A stretch of DNA of 64,000 nt, taken from NCBI RefSeq assembly GCF_010669285.1, contig NZ_CP048711.1, positions 2,294,001 through 2,358,000 of the forward strand, written 5' to 3'. The notes under the pieces were generated by a model that made no database searches, was not told the DNA's origin, and saw only the letters and a list, made by a program, of their open reading frames with translations. How positions within the stretch are numbered: position 1 is the first letter of the stretch; every line of letters begins with the position of its first letter. Positions 29,365 through 37,795 of this stretch are shown here, in pieces. The position numbers and the translations under genes were made by a program. The DNA comes from Kineobactrum salinum. GTDB taxonomy: Bacteria > Pseudomonadota > Gammaproteobacteria > Pseudomonadales > Halieaceae.

Positions 29365-30461
29365 ATGAACCGACGGTCATCTGCGGCTACGGTATGTCTG
29401 AATATGATTGTTCGCGACGAAGCCGCGGTAATCGAACGCTGTCTCGCATCAGTGCGGCCCTACATAGACTACTGGGTGATTGTCGACACTGGCTCCATTG
29501 ACGACACTCCAGCACGGATCAGGGCTGCGCTCGCCGACATACCGGGCGAATTGTATCACTGCCGCTGGCGCGACTTTGGCTTCAACCGCAGCGATGCCCT
29601 GGAACGTGCCCGCGGCAAGGCCGACTACCTGCTGTTCTTGGACGCGGATGAACAGTTGCTCGTGGATGAAGACGGCACCTGGCCCCCCTCAGCGCAGCGG
29701 CCTATTCTCTGGAGGCTCGTTTCAGCGGACTCAGCTATGATCGGGTCAGTCTGGTTTGCGCGACGTTGCCCTGGCGCTGGGTTGGCGTACTGCACGAGTA
29801 CCTCGACGCCGGCCAGCTGGTAGAGCAACCGCGGCTGCCAGGCTTTCGTATCGAAGTCAGCTCTGATGGGGCTCGTTCGGCAGATCCGCACAAATTTGAA
29901 AAGGATGCGGCGCTGCTCAAGGCGGCGCTTGTGGATGAACCTGACAATAACCGCTACCGGTTCTATCTGGCCCAGAGCTATCGGGATGCCGGTCAGCTCA
30001 GTCTGGCTCGCGAAAACTACCGGCAGCGCGCACAGCGCGGTGGTTGGGAAGAGGAAGTCTGGTATTCACTGTACCAGGTGGCCTGCCTTACCCAGCTGCT
30101 CGAAGACAGCCATGCGGATATCGTGGCGGCCTATTTGCAGGCCTACCAGTACCGACCGGTTCGCGCCGAACCGCTGGCGGCGCTGGCCGCCTACCTGCGC
30201 GGCAGGAACGAATGGCATCTGGCCTATTTATTTGCGACAGCAGCAGCACAGCTGCCTGTGCCGCAAGATCGTCTGTTTGTAGAGCTACCGGTCTATCAAT
30301 GGCGCGCTCTCGACGAGCTGGCCCTGGCTGCTTTCTATTCGTCACGCCAAACGCAGGCGGCGCAGCTTTGGCGAGAGCTGCTGCAAAACCCGCAGCTGCC
30401 GAAGAATGATCGTACCCGCATTGAAGCCAATCTAGGGTTTGTAGAAATCGATACAGACTGA
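29365..30461 (+). CDS. Family 2 glycosyltransferase with C-terminal repeat region, frameshifted
   Basis: The N-terminal part has the family 2 pattern CLNMIVRDEAAVIERCLASV, VDTGSIDDT, HCRWRDFGFNRSDAL and LFLDADEQL. The second part continues in another frame as YSLEARFSGLSYDRVSLV, PWRWVGVLHEYL and a helical TPR-like C-terminus. The shift lies at the CCCCCC run 29683-29688. Whole length would be about 365 residues. Enzymes of this layout transfer sugars to surface polymers or proteins. A run of C could also allow slippage, but there is no direct evidence. Confidence 0.75.
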
Positions 30462-30524
30462 CACGAATGGTCCTCCGGCCCTCCAGAGCGGGTCTCCGGT
30501 TGCATCAATCTCCGAACGCAGAAC

Positions 30525-30552
30525 TTGACGATGGCCCGCATGTGATTAGATA
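30525..30552 (+). promoter_or_regulatory. Candidate sigma-70 promoter for the export operon
   Basis: TTGACG (30525-30530) and TAGATA (30547-30552) are 16 bp apart, about 100 bp before the HlyD-like gene. This is the only clear AT-rich stretch in the 192-bp gap. Confidence 0.4.
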
Positions 30553-30653
30553 TACAACTAAACTCGAAGGCTGATCTGGGCTATTTTAAGCGTGACAGGA
30601 GTTCTGGCCCGGTATTTCGCCAGGCAAGGTAGATCAGGGATGATCACGTCATC

Positions 30654-31898
30654 ATGAATCTGTTTCGTCGACAAGCCATACAAGCTGCCGCGGATCGCCT
30701 GCACGGCGAAGTCATTTGTATCCCCCGGCTATCCCACGGCCTGCTCTGCGGCTTGCTGCTGCTGTGGCTGGTTCTCGCCGGTGTCTTTCTGACCCAGGCC
30801 AGCTATGCCCGCAAGGAAACCGTGCCCGGGTGGCTGGAACCGAAGGAAGGCGTGGTACGCGTTTACGCGCAGCGGGAGGGCAGGGTCGCCCGCTTGCTGG
30901 TAAAAGACGGCGAGCGTGTTGCCCGGGACCAGCCGCTGGTGGTGATAAACGGGGACCGGATACTGCAGGACGGGCAGCATCTGGAGGACGTCCTGCTTGA
31001 GGAGTACGATCAGCAAAAGCAAGCTCTGCTACGGCGTTTGGCTCGTGCCAACGAGATCACGGCCCGGCAAATACAGGACATCGTCCAGCGCACTCGCAGC
31101 GCCAAAACCGAACTGCACTGGCTGGATCGCCAGTTGCAGACCCTCGAGCGTCGCCGCGAACTGGTCGGGCGACGCCTGGCACGGCAGCAGCAGCTGGCCG
31201 AGCAGGGCCATGTTCCGCTTTCCGAGCTGGAGCCGCTGCGTGAGCAGGCAATGGCACTGGAGTCCGAATACCAGGCCCTGTCCCGCAGCCGGGCCCAGCA
31301 ACAGGCCGCCCTTCGCTCGCTGGAGCTGCAGCAGACGCTGCGCACCCAGGAAGCGGCCGACGGCATCGACAACCTGAATTTTTCCCTGAGCGAAGTATCC
31401 CAGGAAATCGCCCAGCTGCGGGGCGAACGCGCCTATGTGCTCAATGCGTCCCGGGCCGGGCTGGTGACCAATCTCCAGATACGTGAGGGACAGTGGACTC
31501 GCTACAATCTGCCTTTGATGACCCTGGTCCCCGACCAGGTACAGCTCACGGCACAGCTGCTGGTACCGGTTAGTGCCTCGGGTTTTATTGGCCCCGGCCA
31601 GCAGCTCAATCTGCGCTTCGATGCCTTCCCCTACCAGAAATTCGGCAGCTACACCGGCGAGGTGCGGGCGGTATCGGACGCGGTACTGCTGCCGGGTGAG
31701 ATACAGGATCCGTTGGTGGACGTGCGCGAGCCTGCCTACCAGGTCACGGCGACCCTGGACGCCCCCGGAGTGACCGCCTATGGTCGAGCTGTGCCACTAA
31801 AATCCGGTATGACCCTGTCCGCGGATATCAGTCTGGAACAGCGCTCCATTCTGCAGTGGCTGCTGGAGCCTCTCTATAGCTTGCGGGGCCGTTTGTAA
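30654..31898 (+). CDS. HlyD-family membrane fusion protein of a peptide exporter
   Basis: A 414-residue periplasmic adaptor. It has one N-terminal membrane helix (about residues 25-48), a lipoyl-like half domain (VRVYAQREGRVARLLVKDGERV), a long coiled-coil hairpin (about 115-250), the second lipoyl half (ASRAGLVTNLQIREGQW) and a beta domain. The pattern is that of CvaA-type partners of bacteriocin exporters. It overlaps the ABC transporter by one base (TAATG). Confidence 0.88.
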   Translation: MNLFRRQAIQAAADRLHGEVICIPRLSHGLLCGLLLLWLVLAGVFLTQASYARKETVPGWLEPKEGVVRVYAQREGRVARLLVKDGERVARDQPLVVINGDRILQDGQHLEDVLLEEYDQQKQALLRRLARANEITARQIQDIVQRTRSAKTELHWLDRQLQTLERRRELVGRRLARQQQLAEQGHVPLSELEPLREQAMALESEYQALSRSRAQQQAALRSLELQQTLRTQEAADGIDNLNFSLSEVSQEIAQLRGERAYVLNASRAGLVTNLQIREGQWTRYNLPLMTLVPDQVQLTAQLLVPVSASGFIGPGQQLNLRFDAFPYQKFGSYTGEVRAVSDAVLLPGEIQDPLVDVREPAYQVTATLDAPGVTAYGRAVPLKSGMTLSADISLEQRSILQWLLEPLYSLRGRL

Positions 31899-34015
31899 TG
31901 GAAGTTGCGTCCCCCGTTTCGGCCCCGCAGGGGTTGCCGGATAATTTCAATACCGCGCGCCGGCTACCGCTGGTACTCCAGGCCGACGCGGCTGAGTGTG
32001 GACTCGCGTGTCTGGCAATGGTCGTGAGCTACTACGGTTTCCATACCGATATCGGCCAGCTGCGCCGACGCTTCGCCATCTCCAGCCACGGCGCCAAGCT
32101 GAAAACACTGATGAGCATCGCCGGCCGTCTGCAACTCGCTGCGCGAGCACTGCGGGTGGAACTGAATACCGTGCCTCAGCTGCAACTACCCTGCGTTGTG
32201 CACTGGGACATGAATCACTTCGTGGTACTCAAGTCGGTCAACACCCGCACACTGGTTATACACGATCCCGCTGTCGGCATGCGACGTTTGAACTGGGAGG
32301 AATTCTCACAGCATTTCACCGGCATCGCGCTGGAGCTGACGCCCACTGCTGCATTTGAGCCCGGCAAGGACAGCAGGCGACTGTCCCTGTCCTCCCTCTG
32401 GTCGCGGCAGGTGGGACTCTCGCGCACGTTGGTGTTGATGCTGTTTTTGTCGTTGCTGTTGCAGCTGTTTACCGTGGTGACTCCCTTTTACATGCAGACA
32501 GTGGTGGACGACGTGATACTGCGCAGCGACACCCACCTGCTGCTGGTGCTGGCCCTCGGTTTTGGCTTGCTGCTGTTGATAGAGACCGGAGTCAGCGCGC
32601 TGCGCCAGTTCGTGATCATAGGGTTTGCGAGCCGCCTGAACCTGCAGATGGCGGCCAACCTGTTCCATCACATGATCCGGCTGCCGCTGGTGTTCTTCCA
32701 GAAGCGGCATATCGGCGATGTAGTGTCGCGCTTTGGCTCACTGGACAATATCCGTCAACTGCTGAGCACGGGGCTGGTAAGCGCCATCGTCGATGGCTTG
32801 ATGGCGGTGGTGACCCTGTTGGCCATGTTTGTCTACGATGTATGGCTTACCCTGGTTGTGCTCGTCACGGTTGCGCTCTACCTGGCCCTGCGTCTGGTGC
32901 TCTACCGACCGCTGCGATTACTGTCGGAAGAGAGCCTGGTTGCCAACGCCCACAAGGACACCAGTTTTCTGGAATCGGTGCGCGCCATCCAGACGGTCAA
33001 GCTGTTCCAGAAAGAGAATGAGCGCCAGAACCAGTGGCAGAACCGTCTCGTGGACAGCATCAACAAGGATATCCGTATCGCCCGCCTCAATATTGGCTAC
33101 GATACCGCCAATCGCCTGTTGTTCGGCGCCGGTAATATTCTGGTCATATTCTTTGCTGCCCAGGCAGTGATGGGCAGCGTGATTTCGCTGGGTATGTTCT
33201 ATGCTTTTATGAGTTTCAAACAACGCTTTGTGGGTGCCATGGACGGCCTGATCGACAATATCATCGAGATAAAGTTGTTGGGGCTGCACCTGCAACGCCT
33301 TGCAGATATCGCCTTTACCCCGCAGGAAGCCTACCACCAACACCAGGCCGGGCTACCCGAGATATCGCGTCCCGCGGGGCGCATCGAGGTAGACAGGCTC
33401 AGTTTTCGCTATGCCGATGATGAGCCGCCGGCGTTCGGGCCCGTTTCCTTTACGGTGGAGGCGGGAGAGATCGTCGCGATTGTCGGCAGCAGCGGCGCCG
33501 GCAAGACCACCTTGATCAAATGCCTGATGGGTTTGCTCAGCCCCTCCGAAGGCTCGATCCTGATCGACGGCCAGCCGGTATCACGCGTCCCCAACTACCG
33601 CAACCTGGTTGCCGGCGTAATGCAGGACGACCAACTGTTGAGTGGCTCCATCGCCGACAACATCAGCTGCTTCGATCCCCAGGGTGAGCTCGCGCGGGTC
33701 GTGGAGTGCGCCCGAATGGCCTGCATTCACGACGAAATCACGGCCATGCCAATGCAGTACAACACCCTCGTGGGCGACCTGGGAACGGGGCTGAGCGGCG
33801 GACAGAAACAGCGCATTGCGATAGCGCGGGCGCTTTATAGCGAGCCAGTGATTTTGTTTATGGATGAGGCGAGTAGTCATTTGGATATAGCGATTGAGCA
33901 GCAGCTTAACTTCAACCTGAGAAAGCTTTCGATCACAAGAGTTATAGCAGCTCACAGGCCGGAAACCATCCGGCTGGCAGATCGAACGATTAGGCTGGGG
34001 AAGCTAGAGTTATAG
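31898..34015 (+). CDS. Bacteriocin/microcin exporter ABC transporter with C39 peptidase
   Basis: A 705-residue inner-membrane protein in three parts. A C39 cysteine peptidase (about 25-140) has QADAAECGLACLAM with Cys34, His in CVVHWDMNHFVVL and Asp in IHDPAVG. A six-helix membrane domain spans about 165-440. The ATPase domain has Walker A GSSGAGKTTL, signature LSGGQKQR and MDEASSHLD. Such proteins cut the leader after Gly-Gly and export the peptide. Three matching peptides lie next to it. Confidence 0.95.
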   Translation: MEVASPVSAPQGLPDNFNTARRLPLVLQADAAECGLACLAMVVSYYGFHTDIGQLRRRFAISSHGAKLKTLMSIAGRLQLAARALRVELNTVPQLQLPCVVHWDMNHFVVLKSVNTRTLVIHDPAVGMRRLNWEEFSQHFTGIALELTPTAAFEPGKDSRRLSLSSLWSRQVGLSRTLVLMLFLSLLLQLFTVVTPFYMQTVVDDVILRSDTHLLLVLALGFGLLLLIETGVSALRQFVIIGFASRLNLQMAANLFHHMIRLPLVFFQKRHIGDVVSRFGSLDNIRQLLSTGLVSAIVDGLMAVVTLLAMFVYDVWLTLVVLVTVALYLALRLVLYRPLRLLSEESLVANAHKDTSFLESVRAIQTVKLFQKENERQNQWQNRLVDSINKDIRIARLNIGYDTANRLLFGAGNILVIFFAAQAVMGSVISLGMFYAFMSFKQRFVGAMDGLIDNIIEIKLLGLHLQRLADIAFTPQEAYHQHQAGLPEISRPAGRIEVDRLSFRYADDEPPAFGPVSFTVEAGEIVAIVGSSGAGKTTLIKCLMGLLSPSEGSILIDGQPVSRVPNYRNLVAGVMQDDQLLSGSIADNISCFDPQGELARVVECARMACIHDEITAMPMQYNTLVGDLGTGLSGGQKQRIAIARALYSEPVILFMDEASSHLDIAIEQQLNFNLRKLSITRVIAAHRPETIRLADRTIRLGKLEL

Positions 34016-34029
34016 CTGCTTTCACAAGA

Positions 34030-34066
34030 TTCACACATGTCGTGTGAATCCCATCAGATGATGGGG
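34030..34066 (+). promoter_or_regulatory. Shared twin-hairpin leader element, copy 1
   Basis: Two adjoining small hairpins: TTCACAC-ATGTC-GTGTGAA and CCATC-AGAT-GATGG. They end 25 nt before the start of peptide 1. The same pair in the same order is found before peptides 2 and 3. Confidence 0.7.
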
Positions 34067-34091
34067 GGTTTTCAACAGAAGGATATCTGTT

Positions 34092-34361
34092 ATGGATGAT
34101 AGAATTTTCTCTTTTTCACCAGAAGTTGCGACTGCTCCTGTCGAGCTCACGGAGAGTGATATTGATAACGTTAGTGGCGGCATACTGCCCGCGATTGGTG
34201 TGGCAGCAGCTCTCGCTAGTCATATCGGTGTTGGCGGCGTCGCTACCAGTGTTACCACACACCTCTTATCAGGGTTTGGCCTCGGATACGCTGTCTTCGG
34301 AGCTGCGTCATATTATGGGGGCGGTGGCGTAAAGACGAAGAAGGACGTAGCTAGCCATTAA
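34092..34361 (+). CDS. Double-glycine leader peptide 1 (putative bacteriocin)
   Basis: An 89-residue peptide. The leader ends ELTESDIDNVSGG (Gly29-Gly30), the cleavage signal for C39 transporters. The mature part (59 residues) is glycine/alanine-rich and hydrophobic (segments AIGVAAALASHIGVGG and GFGLGYAVFGAASYYGGGG) with a basic tail, as in pore-forming class II microcins. It lies 76 bp after the transporter. No homologue could be checked. Confidence 0.75.
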   Translation: MDDRIFSFSPEVATAPVELTESDIDNVSGGILPAIGVAAALASHIGVGGVATSVTTHLLSGFGLGYAVFGAASYYGGGGVKTKKDVASH

Positions 34362-34380
34362 CCGGTCTAGACTAAACTGC

Positions 34381-34404
34381 AGCCCCAATCTTCGGCTTGG
34401 GGCT
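34381..34404 (+). terminator. Hairpin between peptide 1 and the next gene (attenuator-like)
   Basis: A strong 8-bp stem (AGCCCCAA with TTGGGGCT) lies 20 bp after peptide 1. There is no long T-run, so it would reduce rather than stop transcription into the following membrane protein, or protect the peptide mRNA end. Confidence 0.5.
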
Positions 34405-34443
34405 TCACCACATTCTCGCTGATTGTCACGGAGTTTGAAGGTC

Positions 34444-34632
34444 ATGACGAAAACAGGAAAAAACATCTGGTACATGTTCTGCATACTAGCGGGTCTGGGC
34501 GCGGCGTATATAGGAGGGGCAAGTACGGAGGCTTTAATTTTTGGAGCTTTGATCGGAGCCTTGATTGTCGCTGCTGGCTATGGCTGCATGCTCATTTGTC
34601 GACGTTGGCAGTCAAACAAAGACAATTCATAA
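34444..34632 (+). CDS. Small membrane protein, putative immunity protein
   Basis: A 62-residue protein (MTKTGKNIWYMFCILAGLG...) with two hydrophobic segments and a charged tail (RRWQSNKDNS). The ATG at 34444 is preferred over the upstream TTG. Position directly behind peptide 1 and size suggest an immunity protein; this is inference from context. Confidence 0.5.
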   Translation: MTKTGKNIWYMFCILAGLGAAYIGGASTEALIFGALIGALIVAAGYGCMLICRRWQSNKDNS

Positions 34633-34648
34633 TCTGTGTCTGAATTCC

Positions 34649-34993
34649 ATGCATGAGTATCCAGTGATGGTATCGATATCCGCAATAGTCCTTCTTTATG
34701 TCACGTGGAGGGTGTTGCTGAAGTGGTTGTTCCGTCGGAACTTTGTATCGCCTAGAAACCCGCCACCTTTCCATCCCAAGGGCGAGTGGGCGCTATTATT
34801 ACCTGGTTCACTTGCGGCGGCATTCTTGGAGATGCTATTGAGTGCTTACCATGAGACTGGATCGATCAATATGCCTGTGGCTATAGGTCTGATGCTGGCA
34901 CTTTTCACGCTATTCATGTGGACCATGGCATTGGAAACACTAGCGCAATCCAAAAAGCAAAATGCCGAGGGCGAACACGGCCCAGAAGAGTAG
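34649..34993 (+). CDS. Small membrane protein of the bacteriocin locus
   Basis: A 114-residue protein starting at ATG 34649 (MHEYPVMVSISAIVLLYVTW) with three hydrophobic segments and a charged C-terminus (QSKKQNAEGEHGPEE). It follows the previous small membrane gene by 16 bp, so it shares the transcript of peptide 1. A second immunity-like or accessory role is possible; no family recognised. The 200 bp after it hold no clear gene. Confidence 0.45.
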   Translation: MHEYPVMVSISAIVLLYVTWRVLLKWLFRRNFVSPRNPPPFHPKGEWALLLPGSLAAAFLEMLLSAYHETGSINMPVAIGLMLALFTLFMWTMALETLAQSKKQNAEGEHGPEE

Positions 34994-35192
34994 TACGCCT
35001 CGAGAGTCTTGCCTGGTCTTCCCAGACCCTGGCATCCCCGCAAGGTGACTTTGAATGACTGGTCAAGCAGCAGTAGCGCGTCTCTCGCCAGATGGATTTC
35101 ATCTTGGCCGACAGCCTGGTGCGAGCATCCACGGAGCAGCGTGAGCTGCCGGGTGCCCGCCGCCAGGTCTCTGGTTTGCCAGCGCCGATTGC

Positions 35193-35399
35193 TTACCAGC
35201 TGTCGGGCTGGGATCTCACCGGTGTAAACCTGCCACCGCTATAGTCCCGGATGAGACCGGCGCTGGTATCGGTAGGGGCCGCGGCATATACAGCCCCTCC
35301 AGCGAGGCCGGCCCTGCCGCCGCTGATCTGGTCCAACTGTGTGCTGGCAAGCTCGTACGTGCTGCCATTCCTAACCGCTGTCGATAAAGAGTTGTTCAT
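35193..35399 (-). CDS. Double-glycine leader peptide 2 (putative bacteriocin)
   Basis: A 68-residue peptide on the opposite strand. The leader ends ELASTQLDQISGG (Gly27-Gly28), aligned with peptides 1 and 3. The mature part (40 residues, RAGLAGGAVYAAAPTD...) is glycine/alanine-rich, and its last part (RDYSGGRFTPVRSQPDSW) is more polar and may result from a truncation. The twin-hairpin element lies 25 nt upstream. Confidence 0.65.
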   Translation of the reverse strand: MNNSLSTAVRNGSTYELASTQLDQISGGRAGLAGGAVYAAAPTDTSAGLIRDYSGGRFTPVRSQPDSW

Positions 35400-35423
35400 G
35401 GTAGTTCCCTCACCGTTATTTGA

Positions 35424-35458
35424 CCATCATCCGATGGTTTCCACACGTCTGTGTGAAA
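35424..35458 (-). promoter_or_regulatory. Shared twin-hairpin leader element, copy 2
   Basis: Reading on the minus strand: a TTTCACAC...GTGTGGAAA hairpin followed by CCATCGGATGATGG, 25 nt before the start of peptide 2. Nearly identical to copies 1 and 3, although the peptides differ. Confidence 0.7.
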
Positions 35459-35610
35459 CTGTCTGACGGCCGGCTGTTTGAGCCTGCCGTTGCGATTCTG
35501 TGCTGTATACGGGTTGAATCCCGCACTCCGACCGACACCACCGTACCTGTAGAGGTTGGTAGCAATGCACCTGTGAGTGTTTTTTCAGGCGCGCCGGGCG
35601 CGCAATCGGC

Positions 35611-35865
35611 CTACTGGGGGCTCTCGGGGATATCAGTGCCCCGTTCAATCAGCATACTCTCGATGCGTGCCAAAGCCTTGACGCAAAGGATCACGCCTGA
35701 TGTGGCTTGACCGACGACCAGCAAAATAACCAGGTCTATCCCGAGGTCGAAAAAATCGTATATGTAGCTGACCAGCAGGAGAATGACGGTCAGCAGGATA
35801 TTGATGGGTAGCCACCGATAGTGGATCATTAACGCGCTGTCGATGGTCTCGTAGAATGCTTTCAT
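35611..35865 (-). CDS. Small membrane protein, putative immunity protein for peptide 3
   Basis: An 84-residue protein with two to three hydrophobic segments (LPINILLTVILLLVSYIYDF and GIDLVILLVVGQATSGVILC) and a charged C-terminus. It lies 62 bp downstream of peptide 3 behind a hairpin, the same layout as peptide 1 with its membrane gene. Immunity is inferred from position. Confidence 0.5.
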   Translation of the reverse strand: MKAFYETIDSALMIHYRWLPINILLTVILLLVSYIYDFFDLGIDLVILLVVGQATSGVILCVKALARIESMLIERGTDIPESPQ

Positions 35866-35884
35866 ATCTGGTCTCCCGAAGTGT

Positions 35885-35907
35885 GGGGTCTGCGCAAGGC
35901 AGACCCC
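35885..35907 (-). terminator. Hairpin between peptide 3 and its downstream gene
   Basis: A perfect 9-bp stem (GGGGTCTGC with GCAGACCCC) lies 20 bp after the stop of peptide 3. No T-run. It mirrors the hairpin at 34381-34404. Confidence 0.5.
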
Positions 35908-35927
35908 TTGAAGCGTGGTACCGCGGG

Positions 35928-36179
35928 CTAGTGACTCATGTACTTGCTGGAGCCGCTGCTGCCGCCACTGACATGGCCAATAAACATCATGGCTCCCCCG
36001 ATGGCCAGACCAAAGCCGGCAGTCACTGGCCCGCCGGTTATTCCCAGCCCGATAACGGCCATACCCCCGGCCGTCCAGTCACTCATTCCGCCCGCCACCA
36101 TGTCGATTTCGGCGGTAGAGAGCTCTGCTCTGCCCTGCAAGGCGAGGACATTGTTGTCACAAACATTGACATTGTTCAT
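35928..36179 (-). CDS. Double-glycine leader peptide 3 (putative bacteriocin)
   Basis: An 83-residue peptide. The leader ends ELSTAEIDMVAGG (Gly30-Gly31). The mature part (52 residues) is glycine-rich and hydrophobic (AGGMAVIGLGITGGPVTAG, IGGAMMFIGHVSGGSSG), like peptide 1. It carries the twin-hairpin element upstream and a membrane gene downstream, which makes it the clearest complete unit on this strand. Confidence 0.75.
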   Translation of the reverse strand: MNNVNVCDNNVLALQGRAELSTAEIDMVAGGMSDWTAGGMAVIGLGITGGPVTAGFGLAIGGAMMFIGHVSGGSSGSSKYMSH

Positions 36180-36207
36180 AGCAATTTCCCTATTACCATT
36201 AAGTGGG

Positions 36208-36243
36208 CCATCATCCGATGGCTTTCACACACCCTGTGTGAAA
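36208..36243 (-). promoter_or_regulatory. Shared twin-hairpin leader element, copy 3
   Basis: On the minus strand: TTTCACACAGGGTGTGTGAAA, then CCATCGGATGATGG, ending 29 nt before peptide 3. Both hairpins match copies 1 and 2. Confidence 0.7.
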
Positions 36244-36357
36244 CGGGGCCGGCCACGGTGCCTGGCATCCGTCGCCGCAATTCTACAATCCGTTCCGCCC
36301 TCCGGATCGTCTCTGCTCTGTCGCGTGCAAGGCAAGCAGCCAGCCAACGGTTGTGCT

Positions 36358-36600
36358 TCAACTGTCGAGACTCTGATACGATCTGCTGCTCTTAGCGAGC
36401 TGTTTTGCGATAAAGTGTTGAATGGCGCTGGCGGCGGCCCACACTACGGCCGGGAAAAGATATTTGGACAGACATATCATGATAATCGCGTCCCTGAGTT
36501 CAGGCGACGATAATCGATAGATTTGAAGATCGGCAGCTACGGACGCCGCAAGGAATCCACTGATGAATACGAGAGTGATTCTGCTGAGTTGCATTGGCAT
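36358..36600 (-). CDS. Small membrane protein at the edge of the bacteriocin locus
   Basis: An 80-residue protein starting at MPMQLSRITLVFISGFLAAS with two hydrophobic segments (the second in SKYLFPAVVWAAASAI) and a basic tail. It lies upstream of peptide 3 on the same strand. It may be another immunity protein whose peptide has been lost, but there is no direct evidence. The 239 bp upstream hold no recognisable gene. Confidence 0.4.
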   Translation of the reverse strand: MPMQLSRITLVFISGFLAASVAADLQIYRLSSPELRDAIIMICLSKYLFPAVVWAAASAIQHFIAKQLAKSSRSYQSLDS

Positions 36601-36839
36601 CCTTGTCCCTGTGGTTCTGCATTCGGAACCGTTAAGTTCGGCTCCCGGTCTTCCCTGATCGGCCTCCAGCTCCCAGTGCAGAAGAGGCCAGGCTTGGATC
36701 AACTGTTGCTAACAGTTTAGTACTACCCGCCGCAATTGAGGAGTCCCCAAATTGGCCAATTCCGCGCAAGTCTCATCCAGAGTCCTGCCTGAACGACTGG
36801 CTGTATTGCGTTTTCATGATAGTCGAGTAGGTCAATCGT

Positions 36840-37175
36840 TCAGTAGCCAAAGGGATCGTCAGCAGGATAGGGGGCATCGAAGAGAGTGACGCTATGGCAT
36901 TTCGCAATTGCGTCGATCTCGCTTTGTACGATGCGCAATGCGTTATGGATAGCTTGAAAAGAGTCAACGCCGCAGGCATATCGTTCGACTATTTGTATGT
37001 CCTCGCTTGTGCGAATAGGGCATCGCCAGTCCAGGCCAGCAACCGTCGGTACATCCTGAATGGGCATGCCTATTTCAAAAAGAACCTTCGAACAGACGCC
37101 ATTCCGAGCGACTTCACATTCCCGCGAAGCGATCACAGAGGTAAATTCGGTAGGGATCGGTGGGAGTTCGGTCAT
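36840..37175 (-). CDS. DUF6968-like small protein
   Basis: A 111-residue soluble protein. The layout (a start region with VIASRECEV, then DWRCPIRTSE, then ERYACGVDSFQAIHNALRIVQSEIDA) resembles the DUF6968 family of small proteins of unknown role. It marks the change to AT-richer DNA. No attC site was found directly after it, so membership in the cassette array is uncertain. Confidence 0.5.
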   Translation of the reverse strand: MTELPPIPTEFTSVIASRECEVARNGVCSKVLFEIGMPIQDVPTVAGLDWRCPIRTSEDIQIVERYACGVDSFQAIHNALRIVQSEIDAIAKCHSVTLFDAPYPADDPFGY

Positions 37176-37364
37176 CGCTGGTTCCTGGGCAGAGGTTCAA
37201 TCTTTGTCATCTACGACAGAATGAAGTTTAGCTTGTTTGGTGAAAACATGCGCTGTTATTGCTTTGGCGCGCAACACAACTCCTACAACACGGGTTCGCA
37301 TGGAAGCGTGAAGCGCCGGAATGGAGGTCCAGTACCGCGGGGGCTAACGTGGTTGTTTTTGTCA

Positions 37365-37709
37365 CTATTTTTTGCGCCATACTTCTATTGTTCCTGCACC
37401 AGCGAGGAAACATGTGGCCGCCACCAAGAGAATATCCGCAACAAACAGCAATACTTCCAATATTCCTTCACTACTACTTTTTAAGTAGAACGCATACTTG
37501 CATTCAGCTTTGTGATCGGCAACGTTTTCACAATCCGTAGTTTGTTCCATCACGACACCTGAAACTTTTTCAAATTCGTATGATGCTTCGGCAGCCTCTT
37601 TGTCTCGATCAAAGACATACTGACCAAATGTTAGAAATCCACTGCCAAGCCCTATAAGGCATGCAGCCGCAGCAGCAATAAGATATTTTTGTATGTCAGT
37701 TACCAGCAC
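37365..37709 (-). CDS. Hypothetical membrane protein, first gene at the low end of the cassette array
   Basis: A 114-residue protein with an N-terminal and a C-terminal membrane helix and a polar middle part containing two cysteines (DCENVADHKAECKYAF). No family recognised. Its start is 15 bp from the attC site at 37724, the normal distance between an attC and the next cassette gene, but an attC of its own is not evident. Confidence 0.5.
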   Translation of the reverse strand: MLVTDIQKYLIAAAAACLIGLGSGFLTFGQYVFDRDKEAAEASYEFEKVSGVVMEQTTDCENVADHKAECKYAFYLKSSSEGILEVLLFVADILLVAATCFLAGAGTIEVWRKK

Positions 37710-37723
37710 TTCCCCTCCCTGAA

Positions 37724-37795
37724 TGATAACGTGGCCTTGGCCGGCAGAAACGAAGCGCAGCGGAGTTCCCGTCCGAGTGCAAGGTTTGGTTAGCT
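37724..37795 (-). repeat. attC site 1
   Basis: Ends are TGATAAC and GTTAGCT with internal self-complementary stretches. It directly follows the stop of the 37790-38251 gene. Cassettes here are read on the minus strand, so the GTT-end next to the gene is R'' and the AAC-end at low coordinates is R'. Confidence 0.6.

Noticed and set aside
30654-34015. Type I secretion of a large RTX protein
   Set aside because: The ABC protein has an intact C39 peptidase with catalytic Cys, His and Asp, and GG-leader peptides lie next to it; no RTX gene is seen.
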